From Harmothoe impar (lineage: Eukaryota; Annelida; Polychaeta; Phyllodocida; Polynoidae), in the NCBI GenBank assembly GCA_947462335.1, contig OX381720.1, forward strand, positions 45,912,654 through 45,976,653: 64,000 nucleotides of DNA, written 5' to 3'. A program made the translations under genes and the position numbers. Positions within the stretch are counted from its first letter, which is position 1; each line of letters opens with the position of its first letter. Under the pieces are notes generated by a model. That model was not told the origin of the DNA. It saw nothing but the letters and a program-made list of their open reading frames with translations, and ran no database searches. Below are positions 11,201 through 23,908 of the stretch, piece by piece.

Positions 11201-12100
11201 TCAATACAAGTGAAAATCAAGAATAAAGTAGAGCCGATGACCTTGTGAGTGAGCGGAATATTCCGCTCTCCTGCTGTCAAAGTGGACGAAAGAGGAGGTG
11301 TGTGTAGAACATGAAGGCATGTGTTCAGCCCCAATCTCCGATTGCAGATTGATTCGCCCATCTCCTGAGCCTGTTTTTATCCGGGTCCTTTTAACGTTTA
11401 CCCCATGCAGACACGTGTAGCGTCTGTTATAAACACTCCTCCCGATGGTTGGGCGTGCCACCATCTCAGTCTTCTATAAGGGAAATGTCTCCTATCTCCC
11501 CATCATCGTCTTGCCCTTCAATACACTATATGCTGCACTACCAATGCAGCACTGGCGAGTTACTCGCCGACACTGTGTAGGTGCATCATAACGACACATA
11601 AAATAACATGAAACATTGGAAGCAGCATGCCATCTGAACATAAAGGGTTAAGTTGATCATGGAGAGTGGCCTATCTCTCAGTAGGGGTCTTGACGGAAAT
11701 CCTTCCTATTACTTTTGGTAATAAAGTAGACCCAAGTGCACTGGATCAGTCCTATTTCAAGATAATTGGTCATATTGGAAGGTCAATTTCACTCCTCAAG
11801 CCGAATATTGACTATATTAGATAGTGATCACCACACCCATCATCAGGCCTTTGCTGTTCTACTTGAGGTCTTAAGCTGTTTTATGAATTAAGGATGCCAT
11901 TGTCACTCCTCTCCTCCTTATTCAATACATTTGCCTAGGTTAGAAATATGTTAATTTTCTTCTTCCTTATTTCTCTTTGAGCCATTAGTATGAAAAGAGA
12001 TCAAACATCAAACACGTTGTTTTGGGTATGAGTCACCAGCTAGCAGTCATCTGGGAATACCCTAGAGATTGTGCTGTTAGCAACAAGGGACTAACTGAAA
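8207..12100. other. Gene-poor spacer with a dispersed repeat
   Basis: No convincing coding exon was found. The stretch 8690-9010 is somewhat GC-rich. About 9890-10080 and 11530-11600 hold members of a dispersed repeat built around GATGCATGA...GCAGCCC...GAGTAACTCGCC. Short frames here have no splice or codon support. Confidence 0.4.
9890..10080. repeat. Dispersed GATGCATGA/GAGTAACTCGCC repeat
   Basis: The phrase 'catgatgcatgactgcagcc' followed by a GAGTAACTCGCC half-palindrome recurs, diverged and in both orientations. Further members are near 11530-11600, 33975-34250, 36100-36250, 39450-39505, 48820-48880 and 62530-62780. Family and ends are unknown. Confidence 0.5.
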
Positions 12101-12118
12101 AAGGTAGCTTGACAAAAA

Positions 12119-12120
<2 letters not shown>

Positions 12121-12192
<72 letters not shown>
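12121..12192. repeat. (AT)n microsatellite
   Basis: 72 bp of uninterrupted AT dinucleotides. Confidence 0.99.
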
Positions 12193-12194
<2 letters not shown>

Positions 12195-12430
12195 TGTAGT
12201 CTTAAACGGCATATACCGCATAGTCTTAAAAGGTACCCCCTAGTCTTATTGCTCTATCCCGCTAGATGACGACAAAATCCCTCCCAATAGACTGAGGTAA
12301 ATAGTCTTAATAAAACATAAGGTTCGGTTATAGTTGTATTAATAGTTTAACAATGGGAAGAAAAGGGAAAAAAATGGGTTCGGGGGCTCCCGATATATAG
12401 CAAAAATACTACCCTGTCTGATATACCATC
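12193..12430. repeat. Diverged tagtctta-rich repeat
   Basis: The octamer TAGTCTTA recurs at least four times in spacer next to the AT tract. No gene was seen; it may be the remnant of a small element. Confidence 0.3.
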
Positions 12431-13581
12431 CAGTGAGATGGAGCATGAAGACTATATTCTTTTAAAGACTATGCAGCATAATATGCATTTCAAGACTACA
12501 ACGGTCTATGCTTTTGTCCAGGCACCCTTTACAGTTAGTCCCAGCGTTCAGATTCTACAATGTTGTCATGAAAATGTGTCAGGAATAGTGAAGGCTGAGG
12601 GGTCTCTATTGCATGGTGAGTAGATGGGGAAGGTGTTGAGAAACGAGGCACTTCCCTGCAGGGTTTGTTTGATCTGAGGTAATACAGGATTAACACCCGT
12701 AAGATAGCTGAGCTGCTTCAATCTAAAAGTCTCTTCTCAGTTTCAAGGTGGAGAAAGCTCAGATGACGGGTGCTTTAGCAGGGTTAGCAATATGAGCCTC
12801 GGCACGCTGTGCGGATAAGATATAGAATTCAGCTCCAATTGAGGTGTGTGGTATATATATACTTAGGGTGAAAACATTTTGATAATGAAAAAGGACCAAC
12901 TTGTAACACTTTGCTAGTTTAAGGTTTAAACAACCGCCGTATGTGTTATGATGTAGGATAGTTTTATACAACACGGTAATTGAATTTATAGGCAGCTGCC
13001 AGGTTAAATCATTCCTCCTGCTATACTGGAGTGGGAGATTTAGTGAAGGCATCATGGCCTTCCATCAAGCCTCAAGCCCAGGTAGCCTATGAATAGATTA
13101 ACCGGTGATCCAACCAAACCATTTTGAACAATTTTACGACTATGTGAAAGAAAAAGCATCGCCTCGTCATACTTTGCAAAGTAAAAAGAACAAAGTAAAA
13201 AGAACAATTGTTCAGAAACCACCCCTTACAACTTGCATAACCACAAGAAGACTTCCCACTAATACATATACATACTATGGTATATGTTAATATGTCAATT
13301 AAAGAAAGCATCATAATTAAAGTAAAGATCGCATGTTTGAGCCAGTTTAACTGTCAGAGAATGATGCTACATAGAGCATACCGTTCTCATCAGCAATATT
13401 TATACTAACTTACATTAACCTAATGATATTAACATTAACTGTTAATTGATTGATAATCGGATCAGCAATTGAGTGGTCACATTGTCATTAATATCCTATC
13501 ACCAAAATTATTTAGTCGTTTATACGTCTTTCACTTGAATCCATAACATCATAAATCCAGCTTAAGGGTATTGGGGTATAG

Positions 13582-13659
13582 AGTTGAAGCAGTAGACCGG
13601 AAGCTCAGGCAGGGTGACAGGTTCATTTGGTCAGCCTGCCCTGCCTGTGGGTGGAGCAG
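13582..13659 (+). pseudogene. Exon-like block in copy A, SACPACGW peptide
   Basis: A 78-nt open block lies between an AG (TATAG) and a donor-like GCAG|GTAGGC. It reads VEAVDRK... ending FIWSACPACGWSR. The matching block in copy C reads FEAVDLK... ending IWSACPVCFWIR and ends at ATCAG|GTAAGC. Conservation of frame, the two cysteines and the donor position between diverged copies suggests a former coding exon. Product unknown; whether it is still expressed cannot be judged. Confidence 0.35.
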
Positions 13660-15132
13660 GTAGGCTGGCCCAGTGACAGGTAGGATTGACTTTACCTGAC
13701 CTTAGTTGATTGTACATGACCAGGTTCAGACTAGGTCAATAAGAACCTCATCTCTTATGGAGCCCGTCTCGGCACATTCAATATCCGGTAGATAATATAA
13801 GTACAAATATGTTATGACAGTAGCATATTGAAAGAAGTATTCACAGTGGTATGTGGTATTAGGTGTATGACATTTATCAACACACGCAATGTCTACATCT
13901 GCATAACGCAACCTCACACCTTGCCACACATTGATTGTGTCAAACAAAGATAATTGAAAATAGAATTTTAATTCGTTCACCCAGTAAGCCTTGATATGGC
14001 ATACCAATTCACGGTGACCAATTACTAATCAGCAGTAAAAGCCATCTATGACAGTAATGCAAACACATAGTGATATGCTCCACACATACATTCATATGGC
14101 CAACCTTTATTGTAGCTTGCATCACTAATAAACCTGGACCACCCATTGCCTTATCCAGGTGGTGAGCCCTCATTACTAAGCCAGGCTCCAAGGGGCATAT
14201 ACCAGGATTGGACTGAATTCCAATGACTCACCATCCCAATCAATCCTCATTCCCCTTTACCCAGATGGTCCTATGGTAGACTGCTTAGCAGGAGGTGGAT
14301 CTCTTCACACCAGGAGGCAGGAAATCAGTATTCCTTATGTGTCTCCACAGGCGGGCTATGAATTTAAATAAGTTATAAGAAGTGTGCCTGATAGCCCTTC
14401 ATGGAAGGAGCTGCTATTTTTATATCATGGAGAAACTGACAGATGTGATAGTCTGGCTAATGCAGGCGAATCTTTTTAGGTTCCCAAAGGAAGGATCTAG
14501 TTTAGATTCTTATGTGCAATATGCATAAAGGTATATTATTTACAAGTTTAACCTTATATAATATTTTGTGATTATTACTTAGTTTGTGTTTTCTTCTCCG
14601 CAGGGACATGTGTACAGTGTTGTAACACCTGTATTACCTGCATTGTGTATGAATCACCCTTTGTCATGTTTACCTCTTGTCAAATGAGACAACTTCTCAT
14701 GTTGACATCCCATGTTGACTGTGATCGTATAGCAGGGCATCTCCAAGGGACTAATAAGCAATACATGTAATAGCAACATATAGACTGCTCTTTGTTTAAC
14801 AATGTCAGAAGTACTTATAGCCGAGATGCATGAGATCAAAAGTAGTTTAGACCGGTCTCTAATGTCCACAAAACACACATACCATGCAATGTCTCCCTGT
14901 TTATTGTCAGAAAGGTCTGATGACACTGCAGAGGAGCTTGGCTCTTTTTCTCTCTATCACTTTTCAATGAAATATTTTAAATTTCTTAATAGTGATGTCA
15001 AAATGAGGTAGGGCTCTAACCTCAACAATGGAGGTCAAAATACCATCTGGACATACCACAAAATAGTGTTTTCCGAGTCCAAAATAGCATATACCCCAAA
15101 CCCACTGACAAGGACTGCTTTTGTACTTCCTG

Positions 15133-15322
15133 CCTCACTTGATTTAGTCCCATTCACTGTAACCCTAAGAGTGACCCCATGGTGGCCCTCTGCACAACTG
15201 TCTTTATGACACATACCTATAACCATATCCGCAATCTTAAGAAATATCTTTATTAATGTGTTGCCATGGTGACTGGGAGCATAATAGACGCAGCTTTTGC
15301 ATGCATAGAAACACTCACCTAG
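15133..15322 (+). pseudogene. Terminal exon-like block, copy A (disrupted)
   Basis: Aligns with the blocks at 18761-18991 and 25876-26057. The stop TAG is conserved but the frame is broken by small indels, and the acceptor AG is TG. It appears to be a decayed copy. Confidence 0.4.
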
Positions 15323-16890
15323 AGTGCCCTGCTTGTGTGGCTTCCGGTTGCGCTGGGCGCCGGCAGTTACATTAGGTCACGAGATAGGTACCCAGAATCT
15401 TTCATCATGAGAGCTATCTAGGATCTTAGAGGCGGGTCATATAGAGGAGAGCTAAGTGACCACGGGATTTACAGGATTTAGTAAACCTCTCCCTCCCACA
15501 CACCCATATTCTTCTCTGGTCTCATCACAGTGTAAGGTACAGCCATCAATATGATGAGGGCTCATGGAGGAGAAAAATAATCAGAATTGCCTAGAATTTA
15601 CATATTAGAAAATCAGTCTCCTTATTTTCAGCCAATGCTGCTGTTATTCACTGGTGTGAGTTTTAGGCCACTTTAGATTTTGTGCCAGCCAATGATGTAA
15701 TGTTACATATTGTGAGGAAATCAGGAAATGACCTGATATAATTATATATATATGCATATATTCTGACAAGATTGCTACTGCAATATAGATACACGTTCAG
15801 TTTTTGCCATTGTAAACTCAGTAGTTGCATTATACTTGGCTTCCCATAATAATAAAGTAGGAGAATTTGGAGGATGTGGAAGAACCCTCTTTAATTTTGT
15901 GTAGAAGGGGTACTGTGATGCCCTCTTCTGCTTAACTCAGCATGTTTGGGGACATTAGAACAATTGGCACCAGTCAGTAGGTAAATGCATTGACAGCCAG
16001 ATGGGACACCCACTTACTCTCCAAAGGCGGCCATAGTTTGTCTGGGCAGGGCAGGGTACACATCATGGAGAGGGGCATGGGTAGTTTAAGGAGGCTGACA
16101 TCCAGAATGGAGTCAGACCCAGGTCGCAATCAGAAAGAAGCAGGGAATGCCAGTTAAGTATTGTGGCACACATAAATAGAATGATATCCAATGACTTAGT
16201 CCTAACTAGATTATGGAAGGCCTCATGACATGTATATTTGGGGGCTTTGTCTGCTACTTTCACAGTAACTGTAGAGGTTGCAGCTGACACAACTACAAAT
16301 CAATCCTGTTGTTTGGCAAACATGACTCTCATGGCATTGTAACTCCTACCTATGCGGCCATGGTTCTATGGTAGACTGCTCAGCAAGAGGTTGAGCTCTT
16401 CACATCAGGAGGTAGAGAATCAGTATTCCGTATGTGTCTCCACAGGCGAGCTATGAATCTAAATAAGTTATAAGAAGTGTGCCTGATAGCCCTTCATGGA
16501 AGGAGCTGCTATTTTTATATTATGGAGAAACTGACGTATATGTGATGGTCTGGTTAATGTAGGTGAATCTTATTAGGTTTCCAAAGAAAATATCTAGCCT
16601 AGAATAGCATGTGCAATATGAAGGGACATTTAGTGTAGTGCATATGGGCTACGTCATCACCTCATTATACAAAGGTTGTAAGTGAATAGAGTAAATATCT
16701 AAGGCGAAATGTGTCGATTATTTATAATGGGGAACACAGTCAAAATACATCGCCCTACTTTGAATTATCACCACTATAGCTACAGGTCTGGTGGACATCA
16801 CAGACACCCCACTGTACTTTTATTGCATCTGCATAACCTCACATCCCGTCACCCGTTCACTTGTTGCTGCCATAAATCTATGTAGGATAT

Positions 16891-17196
16891 ATGGGCTACA
16901 TCTACTGTATGCCCTGCATTTTTAGAAGTTTATGTGGTGAATTTCCAAGTGGTTTTCTGTGGCCATTTATGTGTGTACTTTGTTTAAATTATAGTACATC
17001 TCTATGTCCATATTCAGATATAGTTATGTGGACGATGTCCATTGATCTCTTGTTGACTGTGATAGTTTATCACTTGGTCTCTTATAGCAGTAAACAGGGC
17101 ATCACCAAGGGACTATCAAGCAATACTGGGAACACAAACTGCTCTTTGTTTGACGATATCAACAGGCCTTGTAGCCAAGATGATATAAAAATATAG
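16891..17196 (+). other. Open frame in copy B of uncertain status
   Basis: A 101-codon frame. Its second half follows a CTTATAG acceptor-like site and reads SSKQGITKGL... to the stop. The counterpart in copy A (14740-14840) keeps the words but not the frame. It may be an old exon; the evidence is weak. Confidence 0.2.
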
Positions 17197-17232
17197 GTGC
17201 CAGGACTCCAATGTCTGCATAACACACATATC

Positions 17233-18161
17233 GGCCTAACACCAGATCAGGGAATGGTCCGTATTAGGGAAGGATTCGATCTAAAATTGCCTAGTATCGA
17301 TTTTGAAACATATTTCGTAATTCCATATGAAACTCACCTCATAGATTAGGGTTCTAAGCGTCGATTAACAAGATTTTACAGTATGGATGGCTAAATAATA
17401 GTGTGTAATTAGATAAAATGCAGGAGTAAAACGAGAAATAAGTCACGATCGTCATTGTTGCCATCTTGACGTGACGGCATGGTCACTTCCGGTTTCTGGG
17501 ACTATTTTACCATTTCAAAAAACGGGGGTGCGGGGGCAGCCCCCGATTTGTTTAATTTTAACTCTGAATACCTTTGTGAATAAAAAGATAATTATTAATT
17601 TCGGGGGCTCTGCCCCCAAACCCCCGTAAAGATAAATCTAAACGTAGGGACTATTTGCCATTGTGTGTGTATTAATACAAGTCCATTTGTAAGAGGCAAT
17701 TTCATTGGCCAATAGCTCCCAGCATGACAACAGACAATGGCGTTGAAAGACTTTCTGCTACGATTATCATGGATTATTTATGGCTACTTTACTGGTTTAA
17801 TGGACATATAAAGCTATTTTATTGCACAAACTAGATAAAGGTAGGCCTGCATCGCTAGATTGAATCAAGATTGATCATATTTGAGTTTGGAAAACAAAAC
17901 AGTTAAACCTTTCAGGGATTGCCATGCCCGAAAAATGAACGAAAATGGAGATTTGTTGATTTCTGAGCAATTTCGGTGCGATTCTTGGTTTAGTTTGATG
18001 GTTATGTGGGGGGTTGAAAATGCCTGCGGCGCTAAATTCTTTCATGTATCCTATGCACAAAGGCCTGCGGCGCTAGATTCTGTTAAGATTGAGTTGATAT
18101 GATAACATTTAAAAAAAAATCCATGCCTATAAGGGGCCATTCCCTAAAATGGAGTTAGGCC
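17233..18161. mobile_element. Non-autonomous hAT-type transposon
   Basis: A perfect 8-bp duplication CACATATC (17225-17232 and 18162-18169) flanks 929 bp whose ends are inverted: GGCCTAAC...AGGGAATGG at both termini with a few mismatches. An 8-bp TSD is the hAT superfamily hallmark. No transposase frame is present. Internally two G-rich stretches (17522-17550 and 17600-17628) form a second inverted repeat around GGGGGCAG/CTGCCCCC. Copies A and C lack it at the equivalent place. Confidence 0.8.
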
Positions 18162-18760
18162 CACATATCACTATCCCTTGTATTATGCAGATGGCACCTA
18201 GCTCATGCGAGTGCATGGACAATCGTTTTGAGTGAGTCTTAATGAAATCTTTCTAAAGTCTTAGTCTTAGAAAATCCTAAAAAGTTACTCAACTAGGATT
18301 CCACCGTTACTAGAAGGGGAAAGAGGTAAGAAAAACAGAAAAAAGCAGAGTCCCCCCCTCATCTATATTAAGGCTTTCCTGTTGTAAGACTGGGGGAAGA
18401 CTCACTCAGAACGTTTGTCCGTGCACTCAGGTGAGCTAGGTCAGTCGTGCCTGTTTAATACCAGGAAGGTCTGATAAGTTTGAGCTCTTGGCTCCTCTCT
18501 CACTTTTTTATGACATAATGATATCTTAAATTTCTCACAAGCAATGTCAGAATGAAGTAGGGCTAAAACCTTAACAAAAGAAGCTATTATATCATCTGGG
18601 TATCCCCCAAAAAGTGTGCTGTCTTACAAGTGTTAAATATCATATGCCATACCAGTGTCAGGTTCTGAATAAATGCCAGGTTTTGGATAAGCACCATTGC
18701 TGGGGTATGGAAATCTTGAAATTAAGTGGGGGTGGGGGGGGGGGGGGCTGATTATACAAG

Positions 18761-18991
18761 ATGGTATGGTTATTTAAATCCATGCACTGGCAAGGATTGA
18801 TTTTACGCTTTCTGCCACTTCTTGCTCCATTTACTGTAACCCTGAAAGAGACCTTTGATGGCCCACTCCATAATTCTCGAGATGACCCCTACTCATACCC
18901 ATCCACAAAGAAATATCTTTATTTATTTGTTACCATGGTAACCGGAAGCATAATGGATGCAGCTTTTGCATGCATAGAAACCGTCACCTAG
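18761..18991 (+). pseudogene. Terminal exon-like block, copy B
   Basis: The open frame ends ...DAAFACIETVT followed by TAG. From about residue 20 it parallels copy C: PFT-TLKETF, DPY-YPS, then a hydrophobic stretch ending in CIETVT. The acceptor AG of copy C is not kept here, so it may be a pseudogene exon. No family was recognised. The hydrophobic stretch could be a membrane segment. Confidence 0.35.
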
Positions 18992-20693
18992 AGTGCACTG
19001 CTAAGTTGGCTTGCGGTTGGGCTGGGCGCCGGCGGTTACATTAGGGCACCATTAGGTAGCCAGCATCTTTCATCATGAGAGTCATCTTGGAGGCTTAGAG
19101 GTGAGTCATATGGAGGAGAGCTAAGTGACCATGGGATTTACAGGATTTCGTAACCCTCTCCCTCCCACATTCCCATGTTCTTCACAGGTCTCATCACAGC
19201 ATAGGGTACAGCTATCAATGTTTCTTTAAGTGTTATATCAGCTAATAATGTACTGTTATATACTGTGAGGAAATCAGAAGATGAGAAAGGCACTTTCCCA
19301 AATGCTAGCTGATATACATATGTAATGTTTGTCATGGTACACAATATATATATGCCAATATTCTGACAAGATTTTTATTGCAACATAGTTACACATTCGT
19401 TTTTATGCCTTCTTAAACACAATAATCATATAACACTTGGCTTCCTGTAGTAATAAAGTAGCAGAAGTGGGAGGTTGTGGAGTGGCCCTCTTTATAATGT
19501 TTAGAGGGGGGTCTGTGATGCCCTCTACTGCCCCACTCAGCATGTCAGGACATATTAGGCCAATTGGCACCAGTCAGTGGGTGAATGTATCGACGGCCGG
19601 AGGGGACACCTACTTACTCCCAAAAGGTGGTTGTATGTTGTCTGGGCAGGGCAGGGTACACATACCATTGGGAGGGGCACGGGTAATTTAAGAAGGCTGA
19701 CATCCAGAAGGGAGTTGGACCCCAGGTTGTGATTGGAAAAAGGAAGAGAATGCCCTTTGAGCATTGTAGTGCATATATCTATGAAGTGCTTTTTTATTGC
19801 ATAGATCTAACCAAATTATACAAGGATTTATGACATTTGATGGAAAGTACCCAGAAATATGTCTAGGAATTGTTGTGTATAGAAACACTGTAACAGGAAC
19901 TATTATAACCTAGGCCCTAAAAGGCCACTCCACAACCTTGATTCTTCATACATATTCTTCAAGCATATGCATATTGTAGAGCTAATAATAAGCGCAGAAC
20001 CTTTATGGAGAAACTCTTTCCATTCCCTTTATACACATATACATATTATGATATTATATAATGTAACTCCCTACATGTTTAAAAAGAAGTATTAACACCT
20101 TAAGATCTGTACTGGAGATATATAAGGTCATAAAATAAGGCTGTGCGTCTAAGATAAGACAGGAAAGTCAGGAATTGAATCTTTCTACATGGATGGAGAG
20201 CCATTTAGACATTATACAAACTTAGTCAATTTAGGAAATATAAGGCATATCACGTTTGATGCACAATATGATAGGCCTATATCTACGCCCAAGGTTGGAT
20301 TATGCCTATTATGCAGTGAGCATAGGGAAAATGACCAAAATAGCAGGATGAAAGTGGGTGACTTATTGCCACATGGAGGATGAATCTAGAAGATCATTAG
20401 TCCCTAAGGATATCTTATTTCAGTTCAACAGGGAGTTGGCATGCTATAATACTATTATTCCCTAAGCTTTTATCAGCTGACTTTTTATGTCCACGATGTG
20501 TATTTAGGAAACTAATGAGCCAAAATAATTCCATTTACCAAGAGGGTTTTACCTTAATTCCTCGTCTAATGTTGATATTAACACTGTTCCTGATTCTTTA
20601 TTATGCGTTGATGTGGAATAAACAATCTCCGAAAGTAGATAACATCTAATAAGGTTGTCTTTTTGTATTTAATTGTGAATCCCATGACATCTC

Positions 20694-20816
20694 ATATTAT
20701 TCCTCATTGCAGCGAGTGGCTGGTTCTACTGGGAAAAAGGTAGATGACAAATTGGTTTCACTGATGCTTGACATTTGTTCTTATGAAGAGATGATGTCTG
20801 GCAAGCAGACCTGAAC
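20694..20816 (+). pseudogene. Exon-like block in copy B
   Basis: After a CATTGCAG acceptor an open frame of about 33 codons reads RVAGSTGKKVDDK...SGKQT and a stop. The copy C counterpart near 31748 begins RMAGSTGK but then shifts frame. Possibly a decayed or B-specific terminal exon; product unknown. Confidence 0.3.
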
Positions 20817-21023
20817 CTGAGCCTGACGAAACAAAAGAGGACACAAGTCCCTGTTTAATATGAAAAGTGTTTAGTGGTATTACCCAGTGTCTGATATTGA
20901 TATTTAGGGCTTTTGTCTGCTACTTAAAAAGTAGCTGTAGAGGTTGCAGCTAACACAACTAACAACAAAGCCTATTGGTCGGCAAATATGACTCACACCA
21001 CATTGTAACCACTAAGGTAATGA

Positions 21024-22956
21024 ACATATACCCAGGTAACATAAGTACACTGCAAAAAAGGTGCTTAGGTTTTAAACATGTTTAGGTCTAAACATGTTTA
21101 AAGTCTAAACATTTTACTAGGTTTGTGTTTTTGAATCCTCCTGTTTAGGAATTAGACACTTTTATTCTAAACACCTAAACATTTATGTTGAATATGTTTA
21201 GATGTTTAGTATTTAAACAGTATGGAGAATTGGTGTTTAGGATGTAAACATGTAGTGTTTAGATCATAGTATATTAAACACATACCAGATGGCAGCTCTG
21301 TGGTTGACTGTAGATTCTACAACCACAACCAACATTATTGCTGTTCTAAAAGTGCTTAAATCTGAGTAAACTAATTCAAATTGCATGGGATACAAAAGGA
21401 TAATAATACACATTGTAGGATTTAAGGGTAGAATGCGACATCATAATGATCACGATGCAATAAAGCTACATCTGCTACATAAACACCTCTTTTAAGAACT
21501 CTAAGAATGGATAAAGGATTATTTTCCGTAAATGTCTGTTGTATTGACTCAAGATTGTATCTATGTTCAAGTAGAAGCCTATGTGAAATAGTGATGCATC
21601 TACATTGGCTTATTGGGGGGAACTGCTAGAAGTCTCTTCGAGACACTATATATATATATATGGAAATAAAATTATTTAGAAATTTATTCAAATATCAGTA
21701 TCTAAACATAATAATAATCTACATGTCTCTAGACACACCACTTTCATCCTTAAACATTTGACATAAAAACACAATAATATGCTAAACCCTTGAAGTCTAA
21801 ACACTTCATTCTTCTAAACACATTGATTTAAACACATAAATTTCTAAGCACTGAGCTAAACATATTATTGATCTAAACATGTTTAGGAACATATTGTGTG
21901 GACAAATACGGGGCAGGATTGTGTTTAGGATTGTGTTTAGGATCTAAACAGCTTTTTTGCAGTGTACATTGGGCCATCATAGGGCCAATATACCACTTAA
22001 AAATGAGCCAATATTGGCATTTTGATATTGGCCCAGCACTGGTTTGACCGCTGGCCCAGTAATGGCCCATGCTTGGAAAAAGGGATATTGATTTTATGTT
22101 GGCCCAATGGTGGGCCAACATTAAAATGTTTTTACATTATTCCAAGGTTACAAATTAAACATCGGGGCAACCTTGAAATACATATGTGGCTCCAACATAT
22201 AATTCTCAATGTAGGACAACTGCAACAATCACTAATATTGAACAATACTATTTTTATGTGTATAATTGAATGTACGAACACATTTAAGACATGACTGTCA
22301 AGTATCATCAGTTTAGAAAAAGCCATTTCTGTCTTTTTAATCCATCTTGATCTCTATCCCAAATTGGTTAGACACCAAACAAACTGTATTACTATGATTT
22401 AGGACTTATCCAACTCCATTACCCACACATGAGGTGTCTTCAAGTTCCTTTTGACAAATTCCCACTGATGTCATGCAGTAAATGGCACTTTTAGATATCA
22501 AATTTCATCCATGAACTTCCTCTGACCTTTAAACATGCAGAGCACACTGGGGATCACGTTTATAACCCAATATGATGGCAAAGTTGGAGCCATCCTGTAA
22601 GAAATTCTTCAGGCAACATTGAATCCCCCTGGTGTAGATCACAGCCAATATTGGACAAGTGTAGTTAGAAGTTATGTTGGTCCAACATCAGAAATAATAT
22701 GATGGCCCTGAAATGTTCCAACACTGGGCCAACACTGGGTCAATATCAGCAATATCAAGCATGGGCCAGGTCTGGGCCAGCGGTCAACCCAGCAATGGCC
22801 CATTATAGGAATTGCCAAGGGTGGGCCATCATTGTAATTTGTATGTTGAACCAATGTGTGCATTACCTACAATGGGCCATGGTTGGTATAACGATTGCGA
22901 TGGAGTCGATCATTGTCGACATTGGCCCAATATACCCTTGCTACCTGGGTATATGT
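21024..22956. mobile_element. DNA element with GGCCCA-rich inverted ends (outer of a nest)
   Basis: The ends are inverted: ACATATACCCAGGTAA at 21024-21039 and its complement at 22941-22956, followed by ATTGGGCC-type sequence on both inner sides. The interior holds many copies of TGGGCCA in both orientations. Without the inner insertion the element is about 1.0 kb. It lies between copies B and C. No coding potential was seen. TSD unclear. Confidence 0.65.
21048..21964. mobile_element. TA-target MITE with CACTGCAAAAAA termini (inner of a nest)
   Basis: 917 bp flanked by TA on each side, with termini CACTGCAAAAAAG and complement. It sits inside the left terminal repeat of the outer element. Deleting it with one TA restores AAGTACATTGGGCC, which matches the right end of the outer element (GGGTATATTGGGCC). 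The interior repeats TCTAAACATGTTTAG-like words many times. Non-coding; Tc1/mariner-type by its TA target. Confidence 0.8.
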
Positions 22957-23829
22957 GAGTAGTGGTAAAAATAAAAGATGCTGATGGGTAGTCTTCTTTG
23001 GAAAATAATTGAAGCAATGGGGTGTTGAGAAACTATAGGGACCTGCCTGCAGTTTTTTTAAATATCTGAGGCTATTCAGGTTAACACCAGTGAGATAATA
23101 AGCTGCGCTACCATTTCAGGTGCTGCGCTATAACAAATTCTCTTCTCAGCATCACACAATGTGTGATTGAGGAGGGTTAGGAATGGCACAGTTCGGAAGT
23201 ATCAGGTTTTGGGAGGAAATACATTATAATACACTTGGTTTGAATTATGTACCCAGCAGCTCTAAAGACATATGCACCATTGGGAGTTGAGTTGATAGGC
23301 AGCTGCCAGCCTATATCTTTTCCCCTGCTATACACGACAGAGTGGTTAACTGTGGGTATTCTATCCTTGCATGACATCCCAACACAGGTAGCCTACTCGT
23401 ACCTGTACTGTTGATCCTGCTAAATAGATTGTGAAAATTGCCTGCTGACACAAGTGAGAAAAAAATGAAAGACCTCATTGTGCTGGGTTAGGATGTTCGC
23501 TTACTGCGTGCACATGCACAGAGGCATATTAACTGTCTGTATGAATGGAATAATACTTATGTGGATTCTCATGGTGATGGTTACTTCGAACTGTTTGACC
23601 CAACATCGTCATCACTGTCATTCAGTATCAGAGTATCTCACACATGTAATAAATCCAATTGTGGATGTGAATTAATTTAATGATATATTATATTTGCTGA
23701 TTGAAAATTTGTCCAGCAATAAACTGTTTTCTCAACACCAAACATGCTATAAGAACATTTATTCTGAAGTTTTCACTTCTTCACATGGATTCCTTAACAG
23801 AATCAATCTGGCTTTAAAGTATATGGTGT

Positions 23830-23908
23830 ATACATTTGAAGCAGTAGATCTGAAGGCCAGGCAGTGTGGTACTATTTGGTCAGCATGTCCTGTCTGTTTT
23901 TGGATCAG
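23830..23908 (+). pseudogene. Exon-like block in copy C, SACPVCF peptide
   Basis: Copy C counterpart of the block at 13582-13659. The donor GTAAGC at 23909 is closer to consensus than in copy A, but the acceptor position seen in A is lost. Function unknown. Confidence 0.35.

Larger units (their letters stand above)
12620..16350 (+). repeat. Triplicated segment, copy A
   Basis: This segment aligns by eye with 16350-21020 (B) and 22957-32050 (C). Matching blocks include 12640-13090 with 23020-23430; 13582-13700 with 23830-23940; 14030-14450 with 24120-24540; 14790-15050 with 25390-25630 and 18450-18600; 15130-15330 with 18810-19000 and 25876-26057; and 15900-16170 with 19515-19780 and 29505-29670. 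Copies are well diverged, so the duplication is old. The order of blocks is conserved, which argues for segmental tandem duplication rather than independent insertions. Confidence 0.75.
16350..21020 (+). repeat. Triplicated segment, copy B
   Basis: Starts at the block resembling 14270 (ctatggtagactgct) and lacks the upstream part found in A and C. It contains a hAT-type insertion at 17233-18161. It extends further right than A: 20560-20880 matches 31615-31930 of copy C. Its end, 20890-20990, matches 16235-16350 at the end of copy A. Confidence 0.7.
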
